From contig JAFDZA010000014.1 in the NCBI GenBank assembly GCA_018267135.1, positions 124,001-188,000 of the forward strand: a stretch of DNA of 64,000 nucleotides, read 5' to 3'. The stretch is from Bacteroidota bacterium (GTDB taxonomy: Bacteria; Bacteroidota; Bacteroidia; Cytophagales; Cyclobacteriaceae). Shown one piece after another: positions 26,287 through 35,691 of the stretch; within the stretch, counting starts at the first letter, position 1, and each line of letters begins with the position of its first letter. Below the pieces are notes generated by a model. The model did no database searches. It had not been told where the DNA came from and was given only the letters and a program-made list of their open reading frames with translations. A program made the translations under genes and the position numbers.

Positions 26287-28140
26287 TTAAGCTAATAACT
26301 CTGTCAGGTATAGCCACCGGTTAGTTTTATGCTCTATCTCGTTGTGCAGAGAATCAATCTGCAAGGCTAGTTCAGTCAGTTTTTTGTGGTCGGTAAGGCC
26401 GGAGTTAAGTTGCTGGGTTAGTTCAGTCTTTTGCTTTTCTAACTGCTCAATTTCCATACTTAGCCGTTCGTATTCTTGTTTTTCTTTATACGAAATTTTG
26501 GTTAGGTCTTTTTTAGATTCCGGGGACAAAGCCGGTTTGGCCCGGGGAGGGGCGGAGTCTTGTTCTTCTAATTCGCTGCGGTAGTCGGAATAATTTCCAT
26601 TAAAAATTTTTATTTTGCCATCACCTTCAAAAATAAAAAGCTGGTCAACCAGGTGATCCACAAAGTAGCGGTCGTGCGAAACCAAGACCAAACACCCGGC
26701 AAATTTTTCCAGAAAATCTTCCAGTACGTTTAAGGTATCTATATCAAAATCGTTGGTAGGTTCATCCAGAATTAAAAAATTTGGATTGGTTACTAATATC
26801 TTGAGCAATTGGAGTCGTTTCTTTTCACCTCCGCTCAGTTTATCTATAAAAGTGTATTGCTTGTCGGGTGGAAATAGAAACAAATCTAAAAATTTGGAAG
26901 CCGAAACTTGCGAGCCATCGGCCAGCGTTATAAATTCGGCTATGTCTTTTACTTCTTCAATCACACGATGACCGGGGTTTAGGCTGGCTGTTTCCTGGGT
27001 GAAGTAGCCTATTTTGGTGGTTACTCCCGGAATAATTTCGCCCGAATCGGGACGAGCTCCGGTTAGTAAATCGAGGAACGTGGATTTGCCTACACCATTT
27101 TTACCTACTACTCCAATTTTATCTTTCTTTTTAAAGATATAAGAAAAATTATCTACCAGTTTTTGATTTCCGTAGCTTTTAGAAACATGGGTTAGCTCTA
27201 GTATTTTTCCGCCCTGCCTGCGCTCTTGGATGTCGAGTTCGAGTTTATCTTTCTTTAAATTGACGGAAGCTTTTTCTTGCAGTTCGTAAAAGGCATCAAT
27301 GCGGTATTTGGCCTTGGTGCCGCGGGCTTTGGGTTGCTTGCGCATCCATTCAAGTTCTTTTTTCATCAGGTTGCGGGCCTTAGCCACTTCGCTTTTCAGC
27401 ATTTCTTCGCGCTCTGATTTTTTTTCGAGAAAGTAGGCATAGTTGCCACGGTAGGCATACAGTTTTCCACGGTCTATTTCCAGAATGAGGTTAGCCACGT
27501 TGTCGAGGAAGTAACGATCGTGCGTTACCATCAGCAAGGTGGTGTTCTGGCCCGATAAATAATTTTCGAGCCATTCAATGGCCTCCAAGTCTAAATGATT
27601 GGTGGGCTCGTCTAAAATCAGCAAGTCGGGCGAAGTCAGTAGCATCTGAGCCAGAAAAGTTCTTTTACGCTGCCCGCCCGATAGTTCTTCAAATTTTTGA
27701 TTTAGATTAGTAATGCCCAGCTTGCCGGTTACTTCCTGCACCAGGGCATCATACCCCCAGGCATTACGTTCTTCCATTTGCTCTAGAACGGCTTGCATCT
27801 TTTCGGCCGATGCGGCCGGATCGTGGATGAGCAATTCGTATTTTTTCACCAGGGCGGCAATTTCATTCTTTTCATCAAACAAAATATCTTGCACGGTAAG
27901 ATGGCCGGGAGCCTGTGGCTGCTGTACTAAATCACCGATCCGAATTCCATCGCGAACACTTATTTTTCCGGTGTCGGAGGGCACCGTGCCGATCAGTATT
28001 TTTAAGAGTGTAGATTTACCTACCCCATTTTCGCCCACCAAGGCAATTTTATCACCTTGGGAGATGCCGATCGTCAGATTTTGAAAAAGCCAGCGGTCGT
28101 TATACGATTTGGAAAGATTTTCTGCTGAAAGATAATTCAC
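26287..28140 (-). CDS. ABC-F family ATPase, Uup/EttA-like
   Basis: A 617-residue soluble protein with two ABC domains and no membrane segments. Domain 1 has GENGVGKST (about 36-44), LSGGQRKR and LLILDEPTNHLD; domain 2 has GKNGVGKST, LSGGEKKR and FLILDEPTNDFD. The linker between them is basic, as in ribosome-binding members, and residues about 540-617 form a coiled coil as in Uup. Proteins of this family act on the ribosome E/P site to ease stalled or distorted complexes. Uup is the nearest type by architecture; antibiotic resistance is not implied. Confidence 0.93.
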   Translation of the reverse strand: MNYLSAENLSKSYNDRWLFQNLTIGISQGDKIALVGENGVGKSTLLKILIGTVPSDTGKISVRDGIRIGDLVQQPQAPGHLTVQDILFDEKNEIAALVKKYELLIHDPAASAEKMQAVLEQMEERNAWGYDALVQEVTGKLGITNLNQKFEELSGGQRKRTFLAQMLLTSPDLLILDEPTNHLDLEAIEWLENYLSGQNTTLLMVTHDRYFLDNVANLILEIDRGKLYAYRGNYAYFLEKKSEREEMLKSEVAKARNLMKKELEWMRKQPKARGTKAKYRIDAFYELQEKASVNLKKDKLELDIQERRQGGKILELTHVSKSYGNQKLVDNFSYIFKKKDKIGVVGKNGVGKSTFLDLLTGARPDSGEIIPGVTTKIGYFTQETASLNPGHRVIEEVKDIAEFITLADGSQVSASKFLDLFLFPPDKQYTFIDKLSGGEKKRLQLLKILVTNPNFLILDEPTNDFDIDTLNVLEDFLEKFAGCLVLVSHDRYFVDHLVDQLFIFEGDGKIKIFNGNYSDYRSELEEQDSAPPRAKPALSPESKKDLTKISYKEKQEYERLSMEIEQLEKQKTELTQQLNSGLTDHKKLTELALQIDSLHNEIEHKTNRWLYLTELLA

Positions 28141-28227
28141 TTGAAGAAATTTTGAGGCGCGAAGTTAGTTACAAATTACTGATTACAGGTTTCTAATTCG
28201 TAATTTGGCAACATTAAACCGCAAAGA

Positions 28228-28881
28228 ATGAATACCCTCGTTGCCCCCTCTGTGCTGGCGGCCGATTTTGCCAACTTACAGCACGAAATAGAAATGATTA
28301 ATAGCAGTACAGCCGATTGGATACATATCGATATTATGGATGGAGTTTTTGTGCCTAATATTTCCATTGGCTTACCGGTGGCAGAGGCCATAAAACGACA
28401 TGCCAAAAAACCGATGGATGTTCATCTGATGATTGTTCAACCCGAAAAATATGTAGAGGATTTTGTAAAGGCCGGAGCTTCTTCTATTTCTGTTCATGTT
28501 GAAGCCTGCCCGCATCTTCACCGCAATATTCAACAACTTAAATCGCTGGGTGTAAAAGCCGGTGTGGCCATTAACCCGCATACACCGGTTTCGTTTTTAT
28601 CAGAAGTAATTGCAGAGATAGACCTGGTTTGTTTAATGTCGGTAAACCCGGGTTTTGGCGGACAAAAATTTATTGAACGCACCTATGCCAAGATAAAAGA
28701 GCTGAAAGAATTAATGACCCGGCATCACTCTTCCGCTCTTATCGAAATTGATGGAGGGGTAAATCAGGAAAATGCACCCCGCTTAATTGAAGCCGGAGCC
28801 AATGTGCTGGTGGCGGGTAATTTTGTTTTCTCTTCCTCCAACCCAAAAGAGGTAATTCAGCGTTTAAAGGATATGAAGTGA
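28228..28881 (+). CDS. rpe: Ribulose-phosphate 3-epimerase
   Basis: A 217-residue TIM-barrel enzyme interconverting ribulose-5-phosphate and xylulose-5-phosphate in the pentose phosphate pathway. Family marks are LVAPSVLAADFANL (start), HIDIMDGVFVPN, DVHLMI, SVNPGFGGQKF and EIDGGVN. It is divergent from the ABC-F gene and 36 bp upstream of the LpoB-like lipoprotein gene, so it may head that plus-strand group. Confidence 0.96.
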   Translation: MNTLVAPSVLAADFANLQHEIEMINSSTADWIHIDIMDGVFVPNISIGLPVAEAIKRHAKKPMDVHLMIVQPEKYVEDFVKAGASSISVHVEACPHLHRNIQQLKSLGVKAGVAINPHTPVSFLSEVIAEIDLVCLMSVNPGFGGQKFIERTYAKIKELKELMTRHHSSALIEIDGGVNQENAPRLIEAGANVLVAGNFVFSSSNPKEVIQRLKDMK

Positions 28882-28917
28882 TGCCATCGACAAAAACGAA
28901 ACATAAAATATCTATTC

Positions 28918-29490
28918 ATGAAAGGAATCAGTCTTGTCTTTGCATTATTAATTTTGAGCAGTTGTTCGCGATCGGTTACTCGTGTTAATCCGGATCAGTC
29001 AATTGATTTGAGTGGCCGGTGGAACGACAACGATTCGCGCATGGTTGCCAATAAAATGATTTCTGATTTACTGAACAGCGATAAGTTTAAAGATTATGCT
29101 AAATCGCTTAATAAAAAGCCGGCTATCATTGTAGGCTTGATCCGAAACAAGACAAGCGAACACATTGATGCCGACAACTACATAAAAAAAATAGAGTTGG
29201 CTATTTATAATTCTAACATAGCCGATTTGGTAGAGTCGGATAGTTTTCGAGATAAACTCAGGCAAGAAAGGGCCGATCAGCAGGATTTTGCCAGTTCGGG
29301 CACAGCTGCTCAGTGGGGAAAAGAAGCCGGTGCCAACATAATGCTCTTTGGCGAGATGACTTCCGAAACGGATGTCTATAACAAAAAACGAGTAGTAAAT
29401 TATATTACTACGTTGTTTCTTACCGATATGGAAACCAACAAGCGGGTTTGGTATGGCCAACAAGAGATAAAGAAATTTATTAAAGACTGA
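28918..29490 (+). CDS. LpoB-like penicillin-binding protein activator, lipoprotein
   Basis: A 190-residue lipoprotein: leader and lipobox LSSC (Cys16), a short Ser/Asp-rich linker, then an LpoB/CsgG-like alpha-beta domain (LSGRWNDNDSRMVANKMISDLL, PAIIVGLIRNKTSEHID, GANIMLFGEM). In E. coli LpoB spans from the outer membrane to stimulate PBP1b; the linker here is much shorter, so the mechanism may differ. It is three bases upstream of the COG3014 gene, a partner commonly seen beside LpoB-like genes. Confidence 0.85.
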   Translation: MKGISLVFALLILSSCSRSVTRVNPDQSIDLSGRWNDNDSRMVANKMISDLLNSDKFKDYAKSLNKKPAIIVGLIRNKTSEHIDADNYIKKIELAIYNSNIADLVESDSFRDKLRQERADQQDFASSGTAAQWGKEAGANIMLFGEMTSETDVYNKKRVVNYITTLFLTDMETNKRVWYGQQEIKKFIKD

Positions 29491-29493
29491 CGA

Positions 29494-30891
29494 TTGAAAC
29501 GCCTGATGGTTATTCTGATTGGGTTGCTGGCGGTTTCGTCTTGTGCCACTTACTACCAATCTAATTTATTTTTTAATCAGGAGTTTGAACGAGGAAACTT
29601 AGACGAGGCTTATAAAACTATCCAAAAGGAATCGTCACAGTCGCGAAGCAGGAGGGTACTTCTTTATTATTTTAATTGTGGATTAGTGCTTTCCATGATG
29701 GGGCGCTACGAAGAAAGCAACACCTATTTTGAGAAGGCCTATCTCTATGGAGAAGATTATCGGATCAATTACCTGAACGAAGCGGCCTCTTACCTTACCA
29801 ACCCGATGGTTACTTCGTATCGAGGCGAAGACCATGAACATTTACTGGTTTTGTACTACAAGGCCATGAATTATCTGAAAATGCACAATACAGACGATGC
29901 GTTGGTAGAGTGCCGCAGATTAAATACGCGACTGCAGCAATTATCAGATCGCTATCAGTCGAAAGAAAAGTATGAGCGCGATGCGTTTGTAAACCTGCTG
30001 ATGGGGATTATTTACGAAGCCGACAAAGATTACAACAATGCTTTTATTGCCTACCGGAACGCGCTCACTATTTACCAAAACGACTATGCCCGTTTATTTG
30101 GAGTTACAGTGCCGACCCAACTGCGCACCGATATTTTGCGCACGGCCTGGCTTAGCGGACTCACCAGCGAGTTTGAAAATTTTAAAACCGACTTTCAGAT
30201 GACCGACTATGTGTATCGGCCAACCGATGGGGGGGAGCTTGTTTTTTTCTGGCACAACGGGCTGGCTCCAATAAAGGTGGAGTGGGGTATAGATTTTATC
30301 GTAAGCCGGCAAGGGGGGTGGATTTATTTCACTAATGAACAATTGGGGTATAGCTTTCCTTTTCAGGTAAATGATGAAACCCAACGCAATGCACTTGCAG
30401 GCTTGCAAATTATCCGAATCGCTTTTCCTAAATACATGGAACGGAAAACTTATTTTTCTGGAGCTTCGGTAAATGTAAACAACAGTACATACCCCTTACA
30501 ATTAGCAGAAGATGTAAATAAAATTGCATTCAAATGTCTGCAAGAACGTATGGGCATAGAATTTAGCAAGGCCTTGTTGCGGGTGGCTATAAAAAAGGCT
30601 GAAGAGAATCAGATCAGAAAAGAGAATGAAACGCTGGGGGCTATTGTTGGCTTGCTCAATGCGGTAACAGAAAAAGCCGATACCCGAAATTGGCAAACGC
30701 TGCCCCACAGTATTTCATATTGTCGCATTCCATTACCGGAAGGAAATACCAACTTACATTTTGTGGCCCAAACACCCGGAGGACGCCAAGTAGATCACCC
30801 CATTACACTTATCATACTAAAAGGGCAAACTACCTTTCACACCTTTACCTCGTTGGAAACTGCCTATACCGGATACAACTCGCAATACTGA
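29494..30891 (+). CDS. COG3014 family lipoprotein with TPR-like repeats
   Basis: A 465-residue protein. The start is a TTG at 29494, chosen because it directly yields a good leader (MKRLMVILIGLLAVSSC) with lipobox Cys at 17. The N-terminal half contains TPR-like helical hairpins (about 25-210), the C-terminal half is beta-rich and carries no known active site. COG3014 proteins are often encoded next to LpoB-like lipoproteins; their function is not established, and an outer membrane or periplasmic scaffold is a fair guess. It follows the LpoB-like gene by three bases. Confidence 0.82.
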   Translation: MKRLMVILIGLLAVSSCATYYQSNLFFNQEFERGNLDEAYKTIQKESSQSRSRRVLLYYFNCGLVLSMMGRYEESNTYFEKAYLYGEDYRINYLNEAASYLTNPMVTSYRGEDHEHLLVLYYKAMNYLKMHNTDDALVECRRLNTRLQQLSDRYQSKEKYERDAFVNLLMGIIYEADKDYNNAFIAYRNALTIYQNDYARLFGVTVPTQLRTDILRTAWLSGLTSEFENFKTDFQMTDYVYRPTDGGELVFFWHNGLAPIKVEWGIDFIVSRQGGWIYFTNEQLGYSFPFQVNDETQRNALAGLQIIRIAFPKYMERKTYFSGASVNVNNSTYPLQLAEDVNKIAFKCLQERMGIEFSKALLRVAIKKAEENQIRKENETLGAIVGLLNAVTEKADTRNWQTLPHSISYCRIPLPEGNTNLHFVAQTPGGRQVDHPITLIILKGQTTFHTFTSLETAYTGYNSQY

Positions 30892-30935
30892 GCGAACTAA
30901 ATCGTTGGTAGTACAGCTAACTTAAATCAATTTCT

Positions 30936-30943
30936 TATCTTTA
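30936..30943 (+). promoter_or_regulatory. Possible -7 element before the beta-barrel gene
   Basis: TATCTTTA matches TAnnTTTG at seven of eight positions and lies 16 nt before the proposed CTG start at 30960. No TTG at a normal distance is seen. Confidence 0.25.
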
Positions 30944-30959
30944 GCGACAAAAAAATATC

Positions 30960-31943
30960 CTGAAAAGCCGCTCCTATTTATTGCTGACTGCCTTAGTTGG
31001 GCTTACGTTTTCTGTAGCAGCCCAGGATGAAGGAAAAGATAAAATCCCGCTGGATCATTTTTATGTAACCCCTCGGCAAGGCAGTAATTTTATACGCAGG
31101 GCATTGCGAAATTTTCATTTTGGTATTTATACAGGGGCAGGAAGATCGTATCTAAGCACTAGTTTAAGCGGATTTGGCATATATCAGGCGCCTGGTGTAA
31201 GACCTGAACTTTTTATTAATTCGGCCACCGTACGTTACACCAACTGGATCAACAATGCAGCAGGAGATAATACAGCACCGGGAAGCTATACGGTAGCCAA
31301 TGCAGGTAATAATGTAAGATTTAAAGGCCATGCTCTCAATATTCCTTTAGCTGCCACGGTGCATTACGAATACAAACAATTCCGTATAGGAGGTGGGTAT
31401 TCGTATGAATTGATGTCGTTGGGTACATTTCGTCCCACCATTATGGCCGATAAAATAGCCGATATGCAGGCGGCCAGTTCTACGGGCTTGGTGCGAAAGT
31501 ATTGGGGTATGATCGGATATTCATTTTATCGGTGGAATGATTATTTGTTTACGGGCGACCTGCAGGTGGGAAACTATAAGATGAAGAATAACTACAATGC
31601 GGCACAGGTAACAGCCAGCACGTATTTTAATATAGGGGTAACCATCGAACGCGATCTTTCCGAATACCTAAAAGTATTTGTTCGCCCCGCTTTTGAATTG
31701 AAGAGTTATGGTTTAGCCGTGGCCGGAAGCGGAAGCTCGCTTTCATATTCTAATAATATGCTGATGGTAAATATTGGCTTCACTTATTCCATCCCCCAGT
31801 TGCCTAAATGTGTTATTAAACAATGCCGGGCGCAGGTAGATCATCATCATGGCAACCGCGAATACCGAAGCCGTGTTCACCCTTTTTATAAAAAACAAAA
31901 CCCGGGGTACGGTGAAAATTATCCGGGTTTGAAAAAATATTAA
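30960..31943 (+). CDS. Outer membrane beta-barrel-like protein with Cys/His-rich C-terminal tail
   Basis: About 327 residues. No ATG, GTG or TTG gives a proper N-terminus: the TTG at 30981 cuts the leader, while the CTG at 30960 yields KSRSYLLLTALVGLTFSVAAQ, a textbook signal peptide, with an in-frame stop 18 bases further upstream. So a CTG start (or an ATC just before it) is likely. The body has alternating aromatic/polar beta strands typical of barrels. After about residue 283 a non-barrel tail follows with CVIKQC, DHHHGNREYRS and HPFYKKQNPGYGENYP, possibly metal-binding. Third gene after LpoB-like and COG3014. Specific function unknown. Confidence 0.65.
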   Translation: MKSRSYLLLTALVGLTFSVAAQDEGKDKIPLDHFYVTPRQGSNFIRRALRNFHFGIYTGAGRSYLSTSLSGFGIYQAPGVRPELFINSATVRYTNWINNAAGDNTAPGSYTVANAGNNVRFKGHALNIPLAATVHYEYKQFRIGGGYSYELMSLGTFRPTIMADKIADMQAASSTGLVRKYWGMIGYSFYRWNDYLFTGDLQVGNYKMKNNYNAAQVTASTYFNIGVTIERDLSEYLKVFVRPAFELKSYGLAVAGSGSSLSYSNNMLMVNIGFTYSIPQLPKCVIKQCRAQVDHHHGNREYRSRVHPFYKKQNPGYGENYPGLKKY

Positions 31944-31953
31944 CTTTTGTTCA

Positions 31954-32784
31954 TTGGAAAAATATTTAACAGTCGACCCCCGGGAAGTTACTACCGCAAA
32001 AATGGTAAGTATTTTACAAGGTGCAGTAGCACCCCGCCCCATAGCATTTGCCAGCACCGTAGATAGAAACGGAAAGATAAACCTGAGCCCCTTCAGTTTC
32101 TTTAACTTGTTCAGTACCCAACCCCCCATTCTTATCTTTTCACCATCGCGCCGGGTACGAAACAACACCACTAAACATACATTGGAAAATGTGAAAGAAG
32201 TACCGGAAGTAGTAATTAACATAGTTAACTACTCTATGGTAGAACAAAGCTCATTGGCCAGTTGTGAGTACCCTCCAGAGGTAAATGAATTTATTAAGGC
32301 GGGGTTTAGTCCATTCCCTTCAGTAAAAGTAAAACCACCTCGTGTAGCAGAATCACCGGCTTCCTTCGAATGCCGTGTAAAAGAAATAATTTCTCTTGGC
32401 ACCGAAGGCGGGGCGGGAAACCTGATTATTTGTGAGGTTATTTTGGCACATGTTAAAAATGACATTTTAAATGAACAGGGAGGAATAGACCCACAAAAAC
32501 TCGATGCCGTAGCCCGTATGGGGGCAGACTACTATTGCCGGGCGCAAGGCGAAAATATATTTGAAGTGCCCAAGCCGAACACCAAACTTGGTATAGGGTT
32601 TGATCGGCTACCTGAAGAAATTTTAAACAGTAAAGTCTTTTCAAAAAATGAACTGGCCCGGTTAGCCAACATAGAAAAATTACCGATAGGAAATTTTTCT
32701 GCCGACAAAATAAAACATCTTCAGGCAACGGAACTATTAAAGCAAGGCCGGCTTCAGGAGGCCTGGCAGCTACTCTTAGAGTAG
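31954..32784 (+). CDS. Flavin reductase-like FMN-binding split-barrel protein
   Basis: A 276-residue protein starting at a TTG (31954), ten bases after the barrel gene. The N-terminal 200 residues are a flavin reductase-like domain (GAVAPRPIAFASTVDRNGKINLSPFSFFN, then RRVRNNTTKHTLENV), which binds FMN and reduces flavin with NAD(P)H or acts as an uncharacterised oxidoreductase. A C-terminal 60-residue helical extension (from about 215) is unusual. Its stop is four bases from that of convergent pdhB. Confidence 0.85.
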   Translation: MEKYLTVDPREVTTAKMVSILQGAVAPRPIAFASTVDRNGKINLSPFSFFNLFSTQPPILIFSPSRRVRNNTTKHTLENVKEVPEVVINIVNYSMVEQSSLASCEYPPEVNEFIKAGFSPFPSVKVKPPRVAESPASFECRVKEIISLGTEGGAGNLIICEVILAHVKNDILNEQGGIDPQKLDAVARMGADYYCRAQGENIFEVPKPNTKLGIGFDRLPEEILNSKVFSKNELARLANIEKLPIGNFSADKIKHLQATELLKQGRLQEAWQLLLE

Positions 32785-32787
32785 TAC

Positions 32788-33768
32788 TCAGGCACGGTAC
32801 ATTACCGTCTTTACCGCCTTCACCGTTCGCTCTACACTAGGCAGAATTGCCTCAATTAAAGTAGGGGCATAGGGGAGAGGTACATCTAAACTATTGATGC
32901 GATGAATGGGGGCATCGAGGTAATCAAAGGCATACTTTTGGATGTGGTAGGTAATCTCAGACGAAATGGCCGCCAAAGGCCAAGCTTCTTCCACTATTAC
33001 CAGGCGGTTTGTTTTCTTTACTGATTCTACAATAGTGGCATAATCAATTGGGCGTACAGAGCGCAGGTCAACAACCTCTGCCGAAATACCCTCTTTCTCC
33101 AGTTCGGTGGCAGCCGCCAAAGCTACCTTCATAATTTTGCCAAAAGATACAATGGTAACATCTGTGCCGCTTCGCTTTATATCGGCCAATCCGAAGGGTA
33201 TTAAATATTCTTCGGTAGGCACTTCTCCTTTATCGCCATACATTAATTCGCTTTCCATGAAGATGACCGGATCGTTATCGCGTATAGCTGTTTTTAAAAG
33301 TCCTTTGGCATCGTATGGTGTGAAGGGAACGACTACTTTCAGTCCCGGGGTGTTGGCGTACCAATTTTCGAAATTTTGTGAGTGTTGCGAGCTTAACATA
33401 CCGGCATTGCCGGTGGGGCCACGAAAAACGATGGGTACATTAAATTGCCCCCCTGACATGGAAAGCATTTTTGCGGCTGAATTAATGATCTGATCAATAG
33501 CCACTAAAGAAAAATTGAAGGTCATAAATTCCACGATGGGCCGCACGCCATTCATGGCCGCACCTACGCCCACCCCGGCAAAACCAAGTTCAGAAATCGG
33601 AGTATCAATAACGCGGTCGGGGCCAAACTCGTCCAGCATGCCCTGACTTACTTTGTAGGCGCCATTGTATTCTGCTACCTCCTCGCCCATTAGTAATACG
33701 CGGGCATCTCTGCGCATTTCTTCGTTCATAGCTTCTCGAAGGGCTTCTCTAAACTGGATTTCTCTCAT
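32788..33768 (-). CDS. pdhB: Pyruvate dehydrogenase E1 component, beta subunit
   Basis: A 326-residue transketolase-like subunit: MREIQFREALREAMNEEM, EEVAEYNGAYKVSQGM, DTPISELGFAGVGVGAAM and RPIVEFMTFNF fit PdhB closely, with the C-terminal domain (VEEAWPLAAISSEI, DAPIHRI) complete. With the alpha subunit it decarboxylates pyruvate and acetylates the lipoyl domain of E2; the alpha subunit gene is not in this window. A branched-chain 2-oxo acid dehydrogenase beta subunit is a less likely alternative. Confidence 0.92.
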   Translation of the reverse strand: MREIQFREALREAMNEEMRRDARVLLMGEEVAEYNGAYKVSQGMLDEFGPDRVIDTPISELGFAGVGVGAAMNGVRPIVEFMTFNFSLVAIDQIINSAAKMLSMSGGQFNVPIVFRGPTGNAGMLSSQHSQNFENWYANTPGLKVVVPFTPYDAKGLLKTAIRDNDPVIFMESELMYGDKGEVPTEEYLIPFGLADIKRSGTDVTIVSFGKIMKVALAAATELEKEGISAEVVDLRSVRPIDYATIVESVKKTNRLVIVEEAWPLAAISSEITYHIQKYAFDYLDAPIHRINSLDVPLPYAPTLIEAILPSVERTVKAVKTVMYRA

Positions 33769-33833
33769 GGTAAAAATGAATTAAGACACGCAATTATAAA
33801 CCGTGTAAAAATAATACCCCGGCTACCAATAAA

Positions 33834-33863
33834 AAAGCCCCGGAAGTAAAACTCCGGGGCTTT
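33834..33863 (-). terminator. Rho-independent terminator after the OmpA/TPR gene
   Basis: AAAGCCCCGGA (33834-33844) and TCCGGGGCTTT (33853-33863) form a perfect 11-pair hairpin with an eight-base loop. On the minus strand it is followed by a T-run (the plus-strand A-run at 33831-33836). It separates the OmpA/TPR gene from pdhB. Confidence 0.88.
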
Positions 33864-33883
33864 ATCACGTTTAAATACCTTTG

Positions 33884-35656
33884 TTACTTCAGGGCATTAC
33901 GGAAAGCATCCGTAGTTCTGAATTTTAAGAATTCAAGATCGGTAAGCGCTTTTGCCTTCAATGAAGGATCTAATTTTACAGCCGAAGTGAGGTTGCTCAC
34001 AACAGCATCTCCATTGGCATTGTGGGCGGCTGCAATGGCTGCGCCATAATAGGCCAAAGCAAAATTAGGGTTCTTCTTAGAAGACTCGGCAAAAGACGCA
34101 GCTGCATTGTTGTTGTCTTTCGTCAGCAACTGAGCTAATCCTTTGTTGAAGGAGTTAATGTAGTTGTCGGAAGATGAAGAGGTAGAACTTACGGCATTGC
34201 TGTATTGTGCTTTATAGATTTCGGAAGCACCTTTCACTCCATTTACGCCACGGCTTACATCGCTGCTGGCTCCATTAAGCGCACGGGCTGCATACGAGTA
34301 GGCTTTGTAAGGATTGCCTTTCAGCAACGAAATAGAAGCCAGATTGGCTAATACTTCAGGGGTTTCTTTTAGTTTGGCGGCTAAATCAAGTTGAGTAGCT
34401 GCTTTGTCGGCCAATTCAGAAACTTTAGCCGGATTTTCGATAATCATCTGAATATAAGCGGCTGCTAAGTTGTTGTGGGCATTCCAGTTATTTCCCTTTT
34501 TAGTAGCCGATTCGTAGATGGCTGCTTTCTCGTCCAATGAAGGAGTGAGAGTAGCAGAATACATTAATTCTTCAAAACTCAGGGCATCAATGCTTACTTC
34601 GCCTTTCGTAATTTGCTTGGCTAATACTGAAATTTCGGCATCGGTCTTCTTTACTTTTACTGTAAGAATTTCGGTTTTAGCGGCACGTAATCCAGGATAT
34701 ACATCTTTAAAAACCTTATTGTATGTTTTTAATTTTTTCATAGCATTTTCCTGATCTTCAAACTTACCGCCATTTCCCAGAATAGTCAGGTACTCGTTTT
34801 TCTCATCGGCTGAAATTCCATTGTAAGCTGCCAAAGCTGTTTTGAAACCGTTCCAGTCATCAACAATAGGCTTGAGAATGAATTTAATATCAGCAGCTAC
34901 CCCTTGGTAGTCGTATTTTTTCATTTGTTCGCGATAGTACTTTTCAATTACAGTAGCGCGTTCTTCAGAAAGTTTGCTATTGATGCGCTCTAACCCTTCT
35001 GGGGAGTGAGTACCGGTAATGGTTACCGTACGGGTAATATTTTTAGATGCGATGAAAGCATCTAACTGCTTTCCTTTGTCAGCTTTAATTTCTGATTTGC
35101 GCAATACAGATCGTCCACGTTCGAAGTTAAAATCGGGGATGATAACCGGAACAAGTTCTTCTTGATTGTTATATCCATGGTCGGCAAAAGCAGCATAATA
35201 AGAGTTTTGAACCAACTTAGAGGTGGTAATAATGCCATTGGCAATATCTAACCGCGGTGTGGTTTTTGATTTGGTGCCTTTTGTGGCTACTCCCTGAATC
35301 TGTACGGTGCCTTCTTTGTAAGCATCCTTGTAGGGAAAAGAAAAAGATTTGGTTACCGGAGTTTGCTCTGTTTTATTGGCCGGAAATTCTTCTGCCTTGA
35401 ACGGAATGGGCTGTAAAGCCAATTCGTTGTCGTTGTATTTATAATACGTGTTCAAAGTATAAACCGTTCCTTTTTTAAGGAGCTTGGCCGGCAGGTTGCC
35501 GGAAAGATCAAACGTAACCGTGTCTTTATGTACTTCGAGTGGATCAGGTTTTACCTGCAAGTTTTGCTTCGCAGCTAACTTTATCATTTGCGGCAGCGTG
35601 CAACCGGCTGCGGCAACAGAGCCAATAATAACGAGGGGATAAACAAATTTTCTCAT
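33884..35656 (-). CDS. OmpA-like/TPR outer membrane lipoprotein
   Basis: A 590-residue protein with a lipobox near residue 19 (VAAAGC). Residues about 30-165 are beta-rich; 170-245 resemble an OmpA peptidoglycan-binding domain (FNFERGRSVLRKSEIKADKG, then TGTHSPEGLERINSKLSEERA, with the expected N-x-x-L-S-x-x-R-A pattern); residues about 365-590 are TPR-like repeats (NNLAAAYIQM, NPNFALAYYGAAIAAAHN). It is likely an abundant envelope scaffold tethering outer membrane to peptidoglycan. A strong promoter and terminator bracket it as a single-gene unit. Confidence 0.82.
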   Translation of the reverse strand: MRKFVYPLVIIGSVAAAGCTLPQMIKLAAKQNLQVKPDPLEVHKDTVTFDLSGNLPAKLLKKGTVYTLNTYYKYNDNELALQPIPFKAEEFPANKTEQTPVTKSFSFPYKDAYKEGTVQIQGVATKGTKSKTTPRLDIANGIITTSKLVQNSYYAAFADHGYNNQEELVPVIIPDFNFERGRSVLRKSEIKADKGKQLDAFIASKNITRTVTITGTHSPEGLERINSKLSEERATVIEKYYREQMKKYDYQGVAADIKFILKPIVDDWNGFKTALAAYNGISADEKNEYLTILGNGGKFEDQENAMKKLKTYNKVFKDVYPGLRAAKTEILTVKVKKTDAEISVLAKQITKGEVSIDALSFEELMYSATLTPSLDEKAAIYESATKKGNNWNAHNNLAAAYIQMIIENPAKVSELADKAATQLDLAAKLKETPEVLANLASISLLKGNPYKAYSYAARALNGASSDVSRGVNGVKGASEIYKAQYSNAVSSTSSSSDNYINSFNKGLAQLLTKDNNNAAASFAESSKKNPNFALAYYGAAIAAAHNANGDAVVSNLTSAVKLDPSLKAKALTDLEFLKFRTTDAFRNALK

Positions 35657-35691
35657 GGAATTTGGTTTAAAAAACGAACTTTAACGGGTAG

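Noticed and set aside
31743..32222. 159-codon minus-strand frame across the barrel and flavin reductase genes
   Set aside because: It spans two real plus-strand genes and shows no protein-like features.
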